Below, in pieces: positions 15,563 to 23,228 of a stretch of DNA of 37,911 nt; position 1 is the stretch's first letter, and the number at the start of each line of letters is the position of its first letter. The position numbers and the translations under genes were made by a program. The stretch spans positions 1-37,911 of the forward strand of contig DAOUJS010000079.1 in assembly GCA_034422355.1 (NCBI GenBank). The letters are read 5' to 3'. The notes under the pieces are model-generated. The model saw nothing but the letters and a program-made list of their open reading frames with translations, ran no database searches and had not been told where the DNA came from. The DNA is from CATOSP01 sp034422355 (GTDB taxonomy: Bacteria; Chloroflexota; Dehalococcoidia; Lucifugimonadales; UBA3495).

Positions 15563-16276
15563 ATGGCCAACAGGCTAGAAGAGAACTATCTGTTCGACGT
15601 GGTTGCGGACGACTTAAAGTTGCTGCTGAAAGAGCTACTGCCCAAGCTGGAAGACTTTCCCGCTTCGCTTGCTGGCAACGATGGTGAGGACAGCGAGACT
15701 TCCGCGCAGCTTGCCTTTGAGAAGGGTATTCCCACCCCCTTGCAGCTTGTGGTTGATGCCATTCAGAAGCGTGTCAGGGGTGTCCTGACTGTGGATGCCC
15801 CAGAGAAATATGACGCTCTTGTTGATAACGCAGCACGCACGGCCTACGGTCGGCACTGTATCGGAGAAGGTCGATGGATAATTGAGGATCTGGGATGGAC
15901 ACAGAGCGGGGTTAGTTGCTATTCCTGCGACTACATCAAGGAGAAAGGCGCGGATGTGATTGCTCAGGAATGTTTTGAGCGACTGGTGAAAGACACGGAG
16001 TGGCTGGCCTCCATAATAGGTGAAAGAAGGGCAATGCCGGTGCGCGAAATATGGCGGAAAAAGACCTACATGCCAAACTATATCGAACACGCAGCGGGGC
16101 GACACATTACCCAACAACTCGCGAGGCTGATGGATCAATATGAGGGAGTGAACGGACGCTTCGTTCGTGTCTCCAAGGCAGGGACGTCACCCGAAGGATT
16201 GCGAGCCCCCGTTATTGACTTTGATCCCACGTTCCATTGGAGGCCCAACCCGGCGGAGCAGATGAGGACAAGTTAG
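15563..16276 (+). CDS. Hypothetical protein
   Basis: 237 residues, mostly alpha-helical and soluble. It starts MANRLEENYLFDVVADDLKL, preceded by GAGGTGAGG. The middle has GVSCYSCDYIKEKGADVIAQ (CxxC) and an amphipathic helix FERLVKDTEWLASIIGER. No known domain recognised. Rightward cargo gene, 137 bp after the DUF3892 gene. Confidence 0.65.
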   Translation: MANRLEENYLFDVVADDLKLLLKELLPKLEDFPASLAGNDGEDSETSAQLAFEKGIPTPLQLVVDAIQKRVRGVLTVDAPEKYDALVDNAARTAYGRHCIGEGRWIIEDLGWTQSGVSCYSCDYIKEKGADVIAQECFERLVKDTEWLASIIGERRAMPVREIWRKKTYMPNYIEHAAGRHITQQLARLMDQYEGVNGRFVRVSKAGTSPEGLRAPVIDFDPTFHWRPNPAEQMRTS

Positions 16277-16435
16277 GGCGCGATGGTCAGCCCCTCCGCG
16301 CCCGCACTGCGGTGAGGCTTCTTTGAGTTGGTTTACCTTAGGGGGCTTATAGGACCAGCAACAGTTCCTGACAAGAAGGGGTGCTAGCGCGCTCGTTCCA
16401 TCTGTCACAGCAACGACAAAGTCAAGGAGAACCTT

Positions 16436-16801
16436 ATGGCAGACGAGAATCTTGGCAAACTGATGGATGAATACGATACGTTGCTCCAGACAATATCTCG
16501 AATAGAGAGCGATATAACACGTTGGGGAAGGCAGATGAGCGACCTCTCAAGGGACCTAGTGACGGCGAACCAAGGGAGATTCCGTTGGAGTCGAAACCCG
16601 CCGTGGGAGGTCACGGACGCGGGAATCAAGAACAGGTATGGACGATCCGAAGACGGATATCTCTCCCGCGACGCGATTGGTCGGCTATGCGATTCTCTCC
16701 AAGAGCTCGAGAATGTGGGCAAAAGGAAAGACGAAATAGATGGCACACTGAAGCGGATGGGACGAGAGTCTCTTATACAACAAACAAGGTCGGGTATGTG
16801 A
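16436..16801 (+). CDS. Small coiled-coil hypothetical protein
   Basis: 121 residues. It has a heptad-rich N-terminal half (LMDEYDTLLQTISRIESDIT ... MSDLSRDL) and a second helix near residues 88-107 (IGRLCDSLQELENVGKRKDE). The ATG follows AAGGAGAACCTT. Function unknown. Rightward cargo. Confidence 0.6.
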   Translation: MADENLGKLMDEYDTLLQTISRIESDITRWGRQMSDLSRDLVTANQGRFRWSRNPPWEVTDAGIKNRYGRSEDGYLSRDAIGRLCDSLQELENVGKRKDEIDGTLKRMGRESLIQQTRSGM

Positions 16802-16919
16802 CGGGCTTTAATGAACCTTTGGTCTGATTTGCCCGTGTAGTCCCCCGAACGTGGGGCTAAACGCCTACGATTCCCCTAAGGGCTACCCCAAGATATAGCA
16901 ACCCATTAAGGATGAACAC

Positions 16920-17282
16920 ATGGCAGAGAAAAGCCAAACACAGGACAATAGGTCTTGGTCCGAGTTCGACGGCTTTACCCCGATTGCGTCCATGGTGCTA
17001 CCATCCAGCCACTATGGAGCCATCTTCCATGGCGTGATTGATGGCGTCGAACTGTGGGCGTGGGAGGTCTTCCTCTTGGGGCCGCGCGACGAAAGCCTGA
17101 GGTTCGCTTCAGGCTCAACTTTCACTTATGGGGAAGCACTGCAAAGTGTGCAGGCTGTCGTAACCATGTGGGTAGCGTCCGGCAGGACTTTGGCCGAACT
17201 GCGGGAAGACAACCATGCCAAATACTCCAACGTAGCAAAGGCCCCAAAGCCTTTGGGGTTTCCCACTCGAAACTTAGGCTGA
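16920..17282 (+). CDS. Small hypothetical protein
   Basis: 120 residues. Residues 18-70 look like a small alpha/beta domain (MVLPSSHYGAIFHGVIDGVE, LWAWEVFLLGP), followed by a helix (YGEALQSVQAVVTMWVASG). AAGGATG lies 5-8 nt before the ATG. It converges with the nuclease gene, with a 13-bp gap. No family recognised. Confidence 0.55.
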   Translation: MAEKSQTQDNRSWSEFDGFTPIASMVLPSSHYGAIFHGVIDGVELWAWEVFLLGPRDESLRFASGSTFTYGEALQSVQAVVTMWVASGRTLAELREDNHAKYSNVAKAPKPLGFPTRNLG

Positions 17283-17295
17283 GTGGGCGTGGCCG

Positions 17296-17772
17296 TCACT
17301 CCCCGTTGACCTTCTCCTTGGAAGCCTTCATGAACTCAATCGGCGTCTGCGTTCCTCCACGCCGGTGGCTCCACGGACGGACGTGTCCGCCGAATCGTTC
17401 CCACAAGCCCACCCGCTTCGACCTGGCCCTCCGCTGCGCGTTGTTGCCGCCGTAGAGCATCCCGTACCGCGGCCAATTGTACGCCATGCCGCGCTCGACC
17501 ATCTCCTTGTTGACCGACCGCCGGGGGTCGCCGCCGTGCAGGATGCCCACGGTCCGTCCGTAGCGGTCGAGGTCCAGCACGTCGAGGATGAGCCTCCGGC
17601 CCAGCACCAGGGCTGCCAGCGCGTCGCGGGACTCCGGCCCCCACGGTTGGTCAAGCTCCGGCGCATCGATGCCGTGCAAGCGGACTCGGAGCGCAATGCC
17701 GTCCGCGACCACCACGACGGTGTCACCGTCTGGGACAGCGACCACCGCCATGCGTAGCCGCTCGCTACACAT
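17296..17772 (-). CDS. Staphylococcal-nuclease-like (SNase/thermonuclease) protein
   Basis: 158 residues. The SNase OB-fold signature is clear: VPDGDTVVVVADGIALRVRL, then HGIDAPELDQPWG (active-site R...E positions), then LDLDRYGRTVGIL (second active Arg), then VNKEMVERGMAYNW. It lacks an obvious signal peptide, unlike secreted thermonucleases, so it probably acts inside the cell on DNA or RNA. The ATG at 17772 overlaps the end of the preceding gene by 8 bp (ATG with TAG), showing translational coupling. A longer reading from 17820 is possible but would overlap further. Confidence 0.85.
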   Translation of the reverse strand: MCSERLRMAVVAVPDGDTVVVVADGIALRVRLHGIDAPELDQPWGPESRDALAALVLGRRLILDVLDLDRYGRTVGILHGGDPRRSVNKEMVERGMAYNWPRYGMLYGGNNAQRRARSKRVGLWERFGGHVRPWSHRRGGTQTPIEFMKASKEKVNGE

Positions 17773-17998
17773 CGCCCAACGTCTCCCAATACCCGTCGCC
17801 AAGCCGGGCCGCACGCTCAATCTCCATCGCCAGTCCGAACATCTCCTGCTGGCTGCTGCGGCTGGCGACCGCCTCCATCAGAACGTGTATGAGCCGCCAC
17901 ACACTTTCCATGCTGCTGTCGCGGTCGATTGCGCCGACAAGTTCCTCGTACACCGCCGCGTATCCTGCCACGTATTCTCGTTGTGCTTTCCATGTCAT
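17765..17998 (-). CDS. Small helical hypothetical protein coupled to SNase
   Basis: 77 residues, all helical: MTWKAQREYVAGYAAVYEEL ... DSSMESVWRLIHVLMEAVAS ... QQEMFGLAMEIERAARLGD. A strong AAGGAGGA lies 8 nt before the ATG. It overlaps the nuclease start, so both come from one leftward message. It may be a partner or regulator of the nuclease; no family recognised. Confidence 0.7.
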   Translation of the reverse strand: MTWKAQREYVAGYAAVYEELVGAIDRDSSMESVWRLIHVLMEAVASRSSQQEMFGLAMEIERAARLGDGYWETLGDV

Positions 17999-18048
17999 GG
18001 TCGTGTCCTCCTTCTGCGTTTGCCGGAACAGCAGGGGAGGACGGGGCG

Positions 18049-18539
18049 TTACCGAAATCTCATATTCCGTTTGCCGCGTCCATGGCGGCTAGATGATGCC
18101 AATTGGGGCTGGCCAGTGTCGCTGCAAACTAACTTCTTGCCAAGTCTTGTGTCGATGCCGACCGGGTGCTGGCGTACCGCCGCGTCTGCTCCTTTCGGGT
18201 CAGATTGGTCCGGCTTGAAGTCGATTGCGATGTCCAGCTTCTCCATCCGGGGGGCGCAGTGAATGGAGACACAAAGCTGCTCCCAACGGAGATCCAAGGA
18301 CATTTCTTCAATGGGTATTCCCAGGGCTTCGGTGAGCATTTTTTACTTGTGGTGGCCCTGAGCTGCATCATCGATGCCCAAACCACCATCTCCTGTGTGT
18401 AGATTTGGCGGGGCCACCGGGCCGAGCGGAAGTCAGTCTGCTCGGCCCACCCACACTCGGGTCCAGCTAACACCTCTCGAAGTGGGTATGTCAACATGGC
18501 AAGCTGTGCCGCGGTGGTGCCGGCCCTGACGCGTTTCAT
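18049..18539 (-). pseudogene. Hypothetical protein, apparent frameshift in an A6 run
   Basis: A strong AGGGAGGA precedes the ATG at 18539, and the first 67 codons read as ordinary protein (MKRVRAGTTAAQLAMLTYPL ... QEMVVWASMMQLRATTSKK). After the homopolymer at 18339-18344 (A6 on the coding strand), that frame becomes Ser/Pro/Arg-rich and unnatural. The -1 frame becomes natural: MLTEALGIPIEEMSLDLRWE, then VSIHCAPRMEKLDIAIDFKP. One extra A would give a single protein of about 163 residues. Alternatives are sequencing or assembly error, real inactivation, or slippage. Function unknown. It heads the leftward operon that includes SNase. Confidence 0.5.
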
Positions 18540-18559
18540 CGGTGGTCCTCCCTGCTGTT

Positions 18560-18584
18560 CCGGATGTTTCCATTAAACATCCGG
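18560..18584. repeat. Perfect 10-bp hairpin near the right transposon end
   Basis: CCGGATGTTT (18560-18569) and AAACATCCGG (18575-18584) pair around CCATT. It lies 20 bp upstream of the leftward operon start at 18539 and 25 bp inside the right TIR. There is no U-run. It may be an operator or a transposition-accessory site. Confidence 0.55.
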
Positions 18585-18609
18585 CGGCCCCCAGCTTGGA
18601 ATGGAATTG

Positions 18610-18631
18610 TCCACCCAATCACAACGGCACC
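18610..18631 (-). repeat. Right terminal inverted repeat
   Basis: Perfect 22-bp reverse complement of 7139-7160; on the plus strand it begins TCCACCCAATC and ends CGGCACC. Confidence 0.88.
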
Positions 18632-18639
18632 GGGGAAGG
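18632..18639. repeat. Right copy of 8-bp target-site duplication (GGGGAAGG)
   Basis: Identical to 7131-7138 and directly adjacent to the right TIR. Confidence 0.85.
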
Positions 18640-18724
18640 GGTCCGGTTGTGGTGCGGGAGGCTGGGTAGTAGAATGGGCCTATATGTGAAAATGGATGGC
18701 GACAATTCGTCGAAGGAGCGCCCA

Positions 18725-19906
18725 ATGGCATTAGAGTTTGGAGTTTTTGACCACATCGAACCCTGTCCCGGCATGACGCTGCAAGAGATTTACGACCTGC
18801 GCCTGGTGCAGTTGGAACGGCTGGAACAGGCCGGGTTCTATTCCTACCACCTGGCCGAGCACCATACACCGGCGGTGCACAGCCTGGCGCCGTCGCAGAA
18901 CGTGTTCCTGGCGGCGGTATCCCAGCGCACCAAGACGCTGCGGTTCGGCCCCTGCGTGTACGTGCTGCCCCTGCACCATCCCATCCGCCTGATCGAAGAG
19001 ATCAGCATGCTGGACCACCTGAGCGGGGGACGACTGGAGTTGGGCGTGGGCCGTGGCGGGGTGTTCGAGGCCTTCTTCTGGGGTCAGGACTCGGACGTGG
19101 AAATCAACGCGGCGCGCTACTACGAGACGTTGCGCTGCATCCAGGAAGGGCTGAGCCACGACGAGCTGAACTTCCAGGGCGAGTTCTACAACTTTGACGA
19201 ATTGCCCATGCGCCTGCGCCCTCAGCAAGACCCTTTCCCGCCCTTCTGGTATATGCGCAACGTCGAGACTGCCGCCGTTGACGGGATGAACACCATCATC
19301 GTCGGCTCTCTCGACGGCTTTGAGGCCAACGTCCGGCGTTACAAGGAGGAGTGGGAGAAGCACCAGGGGAAGGGCGCGCTGACCATCCAGGGCACGGAGC
19401 CGAAGATTGGCCTGGTGAACCACATGCTGCTGGCGGAAACGGACGAGCAGGCCCAGCGGGAGGCCCAGCCAGCATGGGAGTCGTACCGGTGGAACCTGGG
19501 CACACCCCGCCGCCTGGAAGCGGAACGGCGGGGCCTGACCCAGTTCTATGGTTCCAACATGAACCCCCGTCCGGTCTCGGCGCCGCCCCGAGACCTGCCG
19601 ACGGAGGAGCGCCGCGACCTGGACGCTTCCCTGGAAGACCTGGAACGGCAGCAGCGGCGGTCCAACCTTCGGGGCGGACTGGGCGACGGCCATAGCGGGG
19701 CGGGCGCAGGATTCGGGGCAATAGCCGGATCACCGGACACGATCCGCGAGTACATGGACGAGTACGTGGCGACGGGCGCCAACTACTTTGTTTGCTCGTT
19801 CCAGTGGGGCGACCTGACCCACGAGCAGGCCATGCGGTCTATTGAGTTGTTTGCCACGGAGGTTATGCCTCACTACGTGGATAAGGTAGAGGTGGCGACG
19901 GCGTAG
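18725..19906 (+). CDS. LLM-class flavin-dependent oxidoreductase (luciferase-like monooxygenase)
   Basis: 393 residues. This is the bacterial luciferase-like TIM barrel, which uses reduced flavin (FMN or F420) to oxidise or monooxygenate a substrate; the substrate is unknown. Signatures are MALEFGVFDHIEPCPGM at the start, GFYSYHLAEHHTP (strand 2, HH), RFGPCVYVLPLHHPIRLIEEISMLDHLSGGRLELGVGRG (the classic FMN-pocket block), and a C-terminal GSPDTIREYM. A Glu/Arg-rich insertion lies near residues 285-325. The ATG at 18725 follows AAGGAG; in-frame upstream starts lack support. It begins 86 bp outside the transposon duplication. Confidence 0.92.
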   Translation: MALEFGVFDHIEPCPGMTLQEIYDLRLVQLERLEQAGFYSYHLAEHHTPAVHSLAPSQNVFLAAVSQRTKTLRFGPCVYVLPLHHPIRLIEEISMLDHLSGGRLELGVGRGGVFEAFFWGQDSDVEINAARYYETLRCIQEGLSHDELNFQGEFYNFDELPMRLRPQQDPFPPFWYMRNVETAAVDGMNTIIVGSLDGFEANVRRYKEEWEKHQGKGALTIQGTEPKIGLVNHMLLAETDEQAQREAQPAWESYRWNLGTPRRLEAERRGLTQFYGSNMNPRPVSAPPRDLPTEERRDLDASLEDLERQQRRSNLRGGLGDGHSGAGAGFGAIAGSPDTIREYMDEYVATGANYFVCSFQWGDLTHEQAMRSIELFATEVMPHYVDKVEVATA

Positions 19907-19944
19907 GCCATCCGGCAACAAGGTCGATTTCTCCGGACAGGAAC

Positions 19945-19967
19945 GGGGCGGGTTTGAAACCCGCCCC
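19945..19967. repeat. GC-rich palindromic repeat after the LLM gene
   Basis: GGGGCGGG TTTGAAA CCCGCCCC followed by TAC and CGTTTTG. It could also act as a rightward terminator for the LLM gene. Related in form to the hairpin at 3534-3556. Confidence 0.6.
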
Positions 19968-20008
19968 TACCGTTTTGTCTTGACTTTAATGTGGAGGCTG
20001 GGACAGCG

Positions 20009-20878
20009 CTACAGGCCCCGGGGCCGCAGGGCCAGGGTGGCGGGCTTGGGGGGGTCCCAGGCGCCGGTCAGGTAGTCGTAGAGGTTGGCGGCGCTGATGC
20101 GCATGACCATGGGGGCCATGTGGGCCTGCCCCACGTCCATTGGGTAACGGTCAACGAACTTGTTCAGGTTCAGGGCGGCCTCGTCGCGGGTCATGCCCAT
20201 GTCTATGGCTTCCTTGACGTAGTCCCGCCACTCCATGATGAAGGAACCCTGTTCGTCCAGGTAGCCCTTGTCGCACAGGTCGCCGTGGCCAGGGACGAAG
20301 ATGTCCTCGTTGAGCCCCCGCAAGGACTCCAGGGCCGTCAGCCACAGGTCGGGGTTGGCCTCGTGGAGCCAGGTCTGGACCTTGTGGAAGATGTTGTCGC
20401 TGGTGAAGACGACGCCCTCTTCCTCGATGACAATGGCGGCCTGGTAGAGGGTGTGGCCGGGCATGTGAATCATGCGGAAGGTGTGGTCGCCCACCCGCAG
20501 AGTCATCCCGTTCTTGAAGGTGATGATAGGGACGTTGGGCCGATAGCCCACCATGAGCGGCCCCTCTTCAGGCCCGAAGTTGGCCACCCGCTCGATGTGC
20601 TCTTCCAGGTCAGTTTCCAGTATGCGGGTGCGGACGCCCTCGTGGGCGACGACAGGGGCTTCGAAGAAGGCGTTGCCCGTCCAGTGGTCGCCGTGGGGTT
20701 CGGTGTTGATGATGTAACGGAGTTGACCGTGCTTCGCTATTTCCGCCTTCAGCTTCAGGGCATCGGTTGGCTTGTGGGGACTGTCGATCATCACCACGCC
20801 GTCGGAGGTGGTGACGAAGCCATGGTTGCAGCCCCGCACCTCGGTTTCCACGTAAACGTTGCTGGTAAGCTGGCGCAT
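20009..20878 (-). CDS. MBL-fold metallo-hydrolase
   Basis: 289 residues from ATG 20878, with GGAGG 8 nt upstream. The metallo-beta-lactamase fold is clear: VVMIDSPHKP (strand-turn Asp), INTEPHGDHWTGNAFF (metal motif), MIHMPGHTLYQAAIV (His ligand), VVFTSDNIF (bridging Asp) and FVPGHGD (His). The normal HxHxDH motif reads ExHxDH because Glu replaces the first His; this form is seen in a subset of MBL proteins. Likely a hydrolase of unknown substrate. Confidence 0.88.
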   Translation of the reverse strand: MRQLTSNVYVETEVRGCNHGFVTTSDGVVMIDSPHKPTDALKLKAEIAKHGQLRYIINTEPHGDHWTGNAFFEAPVVAHEGVRTRILETDLEEHIERVANFGPEEGPLMVGYRPNVPIITFKNGMTLRVGDHTFRMIHMPGHTLYQAAIVIEEEGVVFTSDNIFHKVQTWLHEANPDLWLTALESLRGLNEDIFVPGHGDLCDKGYLDEQGSFIMEWRDYVKEAIDMGMTRDEAALNLNKFVDRYPMDVGQAHMAPMVMRISAANLYDYLTGAWDPPKPATLALRPRGL

Positions 20879-20914
20879 GGTTGTGCCTCCATTGAGGTTT
20901 GCAATGAGGGACGA

Positions 20915-20955
20915 CACCCCCATCCTGGCCTTCCCCCTTGACCGGGGAAGGGACT
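20915..20955 (+). repeat. CACCCCCATCC...GGGGAAGGGACTT intergenic repeat
   Basis: A slightly diverged copy (CCTGGCC, TTGACCGGGGAAGG) between the MBL and VOC genes. The arms CTTCCCCC and GGGGAAGG can form a hairpin. Confidence 0.7.
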
Positions 20956-20983
20956 TGCTTACAGGTTTCCTGGGAAACGCGGG

Positions 20984-22228
20984 CTACCCCAAGGGCCCCT
21001 GGAACACCTGGTCAACGTAGGTGTCGGACAGGGCTTCCAGCGTCTCCGGCCATTGGTCGGCGGGGCCGACGTTGCGGCGCAGTTCACGGGGACGGGGCTG
21101 GCCCTCCCAACCCAGTTGCTCCATGTAGTAGTAGAGCATGATGAGGTGGCCGTCCGGGTCCTGGGCGTAGGCGGCATAGTCAACGCCGGGGTGCAGTTCC
21201 GCGGGCAATTCCCTGAAGGTGACGCCGTGTTCCTCCAGGAAGGCCAGGGCGTTCTTCAATTGCCGGTAGGTGCCTACCTCGACGCCGAAGGACATGCAGG
21301 AAGTGTGGGGACTGCAGCCCAGTTCTGCCCGCAGGGCCTTGGGGAACAGGCCCAGGCTGTGATGCTCGTTGCCGTTGCGCATGAAGATGCAGCGGTGGCC
21401 GTTGAAATTCACCTCTTCGGTGAACACAAAGCCGAGACGCTCGGCGTAGAAGGCCGCGGCGGCCTCCAGGTTGCGGACGAAGAGGTTGACCGGGCCGATC
21501 TTGGTAATCTTGAAGGGCCTGGGCAGCAGGATACCTTCCACGTCGTAGATGGCCGCCATGGTTTCCGTGTCCCGGGTTCCGGAGAAGATTTCTATGCCCT
21601 TCTCAACGGCCTCGTCGACCTCGGCCTCTTCCGACATCTGGGGCAGGGTGGGGGCCTCGCCGAACCCACGATAGTGCATGGGACGGGGCTTGCTGCGGCC
21701 CAGCCAGCCTATCTGCTCGATGCCGTAGTATAGCTCGTTGATGTTGTCGTCCGGGTCCCAGACGTAGGTGTGCCAGTTGCTGCCGGGCATGTCGCGGCCC
21801 GTGCGGCGGATGGGGATGCCCGTGTCGTTAAAGTACTGCTGGCCGTTGACGACCTCGGCCAGGGAACCGGTCTGCCAGGTAATCTGGTTGATAGTGACGT
21901 CGCCGTCACCCTCGTGGCCGCTGCCCCGGCCCAGCACGTCCAGGGCCTTCTTGGGGAACAGCACAAAGGAGTGGTGGTCGCCGCCGTGGTGCATGAAAGC
22001 GCCCTGGCAGTCCTGGTCGGGGACGTCCTTCAGGATTTCCGCACGCTGGGGGTTGCCCTTGAAGTTGAGGTGGTCGGAAACCTTGAAGCCCAGCAGGTCC
22101 TTGTAGAACCGCAGGCCGGCCTCCATGTCGTACACGTTGAAGCCGAAGTGGCCCAACCTGCGGATTTTGAAGGGTCGGGGCATGGTCACCCCGCCAACGT
22201 CATAGAGCTTTTCCTGGGTCGTTGCCAT
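20984..22228 (-). CDS. Tandem VOC-domain protein, extradiol-dioxygenase-like
   Basis: 414 residues, two glyoxalase/VOC modules. Module 1 (about 17-175) has IRRLGHFGFNVYDMEAGLRF, GDHHSFVLF and DNINELYYGIEQIGW. Module 2 (about 240-385) has ITKIGPVNLFVRNLEAAAAF, NGNEHHSLGLF, QDPDGHLIMLYYYMEQLGW. In module 1 a His-His-Glu set is plausible for metal binding. In module 2 the first His position appears as Pro/Val (IGPVNL), so only one site may be complete. Probably an Fe(II) dioxygenase of catechol-type substrates, or an isomerase relative. AAGGAG precedes the ATG. Confidence 0.82.
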   Translation of the reverse strand: MATTQEKLYDVGGVTMPRPFKIRRLGHFGFNVYDMEAGLRFYKDLLGFKVSDHLNFKGNPQRAEILKDVPDQDCQGAFMHHGGDHHSFVLFPKKALDVLGRGSGHEGDGDVTINQITWQTGSLAEVVNGQQYFNDTGIPIRRTGRDMPGSNWHTYVWDPDDNINELYYGIEQIGWLGRSKPRPMHYRGFGEAPTLPQMSEEAEVDEAVEKGIEIFSGTRDTETMAAIYDVEGILLPRPFKITKIGPVNLFVRNLEAAAAFYAERLGFVFTEEVNFNGHRCIFMRNGNEHHSLGLFPKALRAELGCSPHTSCMSFGVEVGTYRQLKNALAFLEEHGVTFRELPAELHPGVDYAAYAQDPDGHLIMLYYYMEQLGWEGQPRPRELRRNVGPADQWPETLEALSDTYVDQVFQGPLG

Positions 22229-22351
22229 TTACATACTCCTTCAATTGAGCAATGGGGTAGCGCCGGCGCCTGTTGCGGTAATGGTAATTGAAGCGGTAAC
22301 GGCGGTCAAACGAAGATTATCCGCGAACCCGATTCACAAGAGTACCGGAGC

Positions 22352-22972
22352 CTACCACCCCAGCGATTCCTTGATGAGCACCATCTTGATGCGGTCGGGG
22401 TTCTGTTCGTTTTCGAAAATCATCAGCTTGCCCAGGGGGGCGGCGGGCCGGCCCTGGGATACGGCCCACTGGTGGTGCCGTTCCACGGAGAAGCCCTTGA
22501 CCCTGGCCAGGGCATCGTCGAGGGTGGGGCAGATTTTCTGGACGCCTGACACCCAGATTACGGTCTTCGCCCCGAAGACGTAGGCGCCCAACTGGCTGCC
22601 CGACCCGCTGGCCACAAGCACCTCGCCCGTTTCCGCGATGGCATGGACGCTGCCGACGTAGTACTCGGCGACGCTGGCCAGGCGGCGCAGTTCCCGCTGG
22701 CGGTCGCGGTCAGGCTCTTGCGAGATTTCCAGGTACAGGTTCTTGTACCGGTCGGTCTCGCGGATGTAGTCGGAGTAGCCGATGGTGTCCAGGGTTTCGG
22801 AGGTGCTTTTGAAGACTTCGGCTCCGTCGGGGACCATATCTATGAGAATCTGACGGGCCTCGTCGCCGTTTTCCGCTACGACCGCATCCACGTTTCGGGA
22901 TTTCAGGGCCGCCACGGTCCTGTCGATTGCCGCCTGGTCAACCTGCGCCGCCTGCTGATTTTCGGTAGTCAT
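22352..22972 (-). CDS. LUD-domain protein (LutC/YkgG-like)
   Basis: 206 residues. The LUD domain is recognised by VAALKSRNVDAVVAENGDEA, AEVFKSTSETLDTIG, YYVGSVHAIAETGEVLVASGSGSQLGAYVFGAKTVIWVSGVQKI and a C-terminal FENEQNPDRIKMVLI. LUD proteins include LutB/LutC of L-lactate oxidation, but stand-alone copies like this one, without LutA or LutB beside it, have no fixed function. Leftward, 123 bp upstream of the VOC gene. Confidence 0.85.
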   Translation of the reverse strand: MTTENQQAAQVDQAAIDRTVAALKSRNVDAVVAENGDEARQILIDMVPDGAEVFKSTSETLDTIGYSDYIRETDRYKNLYLEISQEPDRDRQRELRRLASVAEYYVGSVHAIAETGEVLVASGSGSQLGAYVFGAKTVIWVSGVQKICPTLDDALARVKGFSVERHHQWAVSQGRPAAPLGKLMIFENEQNPDRIKMVLIKESLGW

Positions 22973-23228
22973 GTATTGCTCCGTTAACGAGTCCGCCCCG
23001 GCCTGTCACACGAGTCAATGCTGTAGAGCGGGCAACTGTGTCGGCACATTTTACCCGGAAACGTCCCGTACTGACACCCGGCGGTTTGCTTGACGGGCTA
23101 TGGCGGCCAGCGTAGGCTTGCGTTCATGCCCTCGGAAGGCAAGGTCAATCCGCTGCTGGTGCGTTTCCGTAATTGAAGGTGAATACGTCCCGTGGGCGGG
23201 GCAGCAACCAAGGGCCTGGAGGCTCCAC

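Larger units (their letters stand above)
7139..18631. mobile_element. 11.5-kb cargo-carrying DDE transposon with 22-bp TIRs
   Basis: The bounds are set by a perfect 22-bp inverted repeat at 7139-7160 and 18610-18631, flanked by the perfect 8-bp direct repeat GGGGAAGG. The outer end begins GGTGCCGTTGTGAT. This resembles the GG-starting, GTTG-containing ends known for IS6-family elements (IS26 ends GGCACTGTTGCAAA), which also make 8-bp duplications. IS1595-type elements make 8-bp duplications too. One DDE transposase is encoded near the centre (10926-12089). All other genes inside are passengers, mostly of unknown function. The element lies between miaB and an LLM oxidoreductase gene and interrupts neither. 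Intact ends and duplication suggest a fairly recent insertion. Confidence 0.85.

Noticed and set aside
7139..18631. Prophage or tyrosine-integrase island.
   Set aside because: No integrase, capsid, terminase or tail genes, and the ends are TIRs with a target duplication, not attachment-site direct repeats.
20009..20878. MBL protein called inactive because the first metal His is Glu.
   Set aside because: The other ligands (HxDH, GH, D, GH) are all present, and ExHxDH forms are common in related MBL proteins, so loss of activity is not supported.
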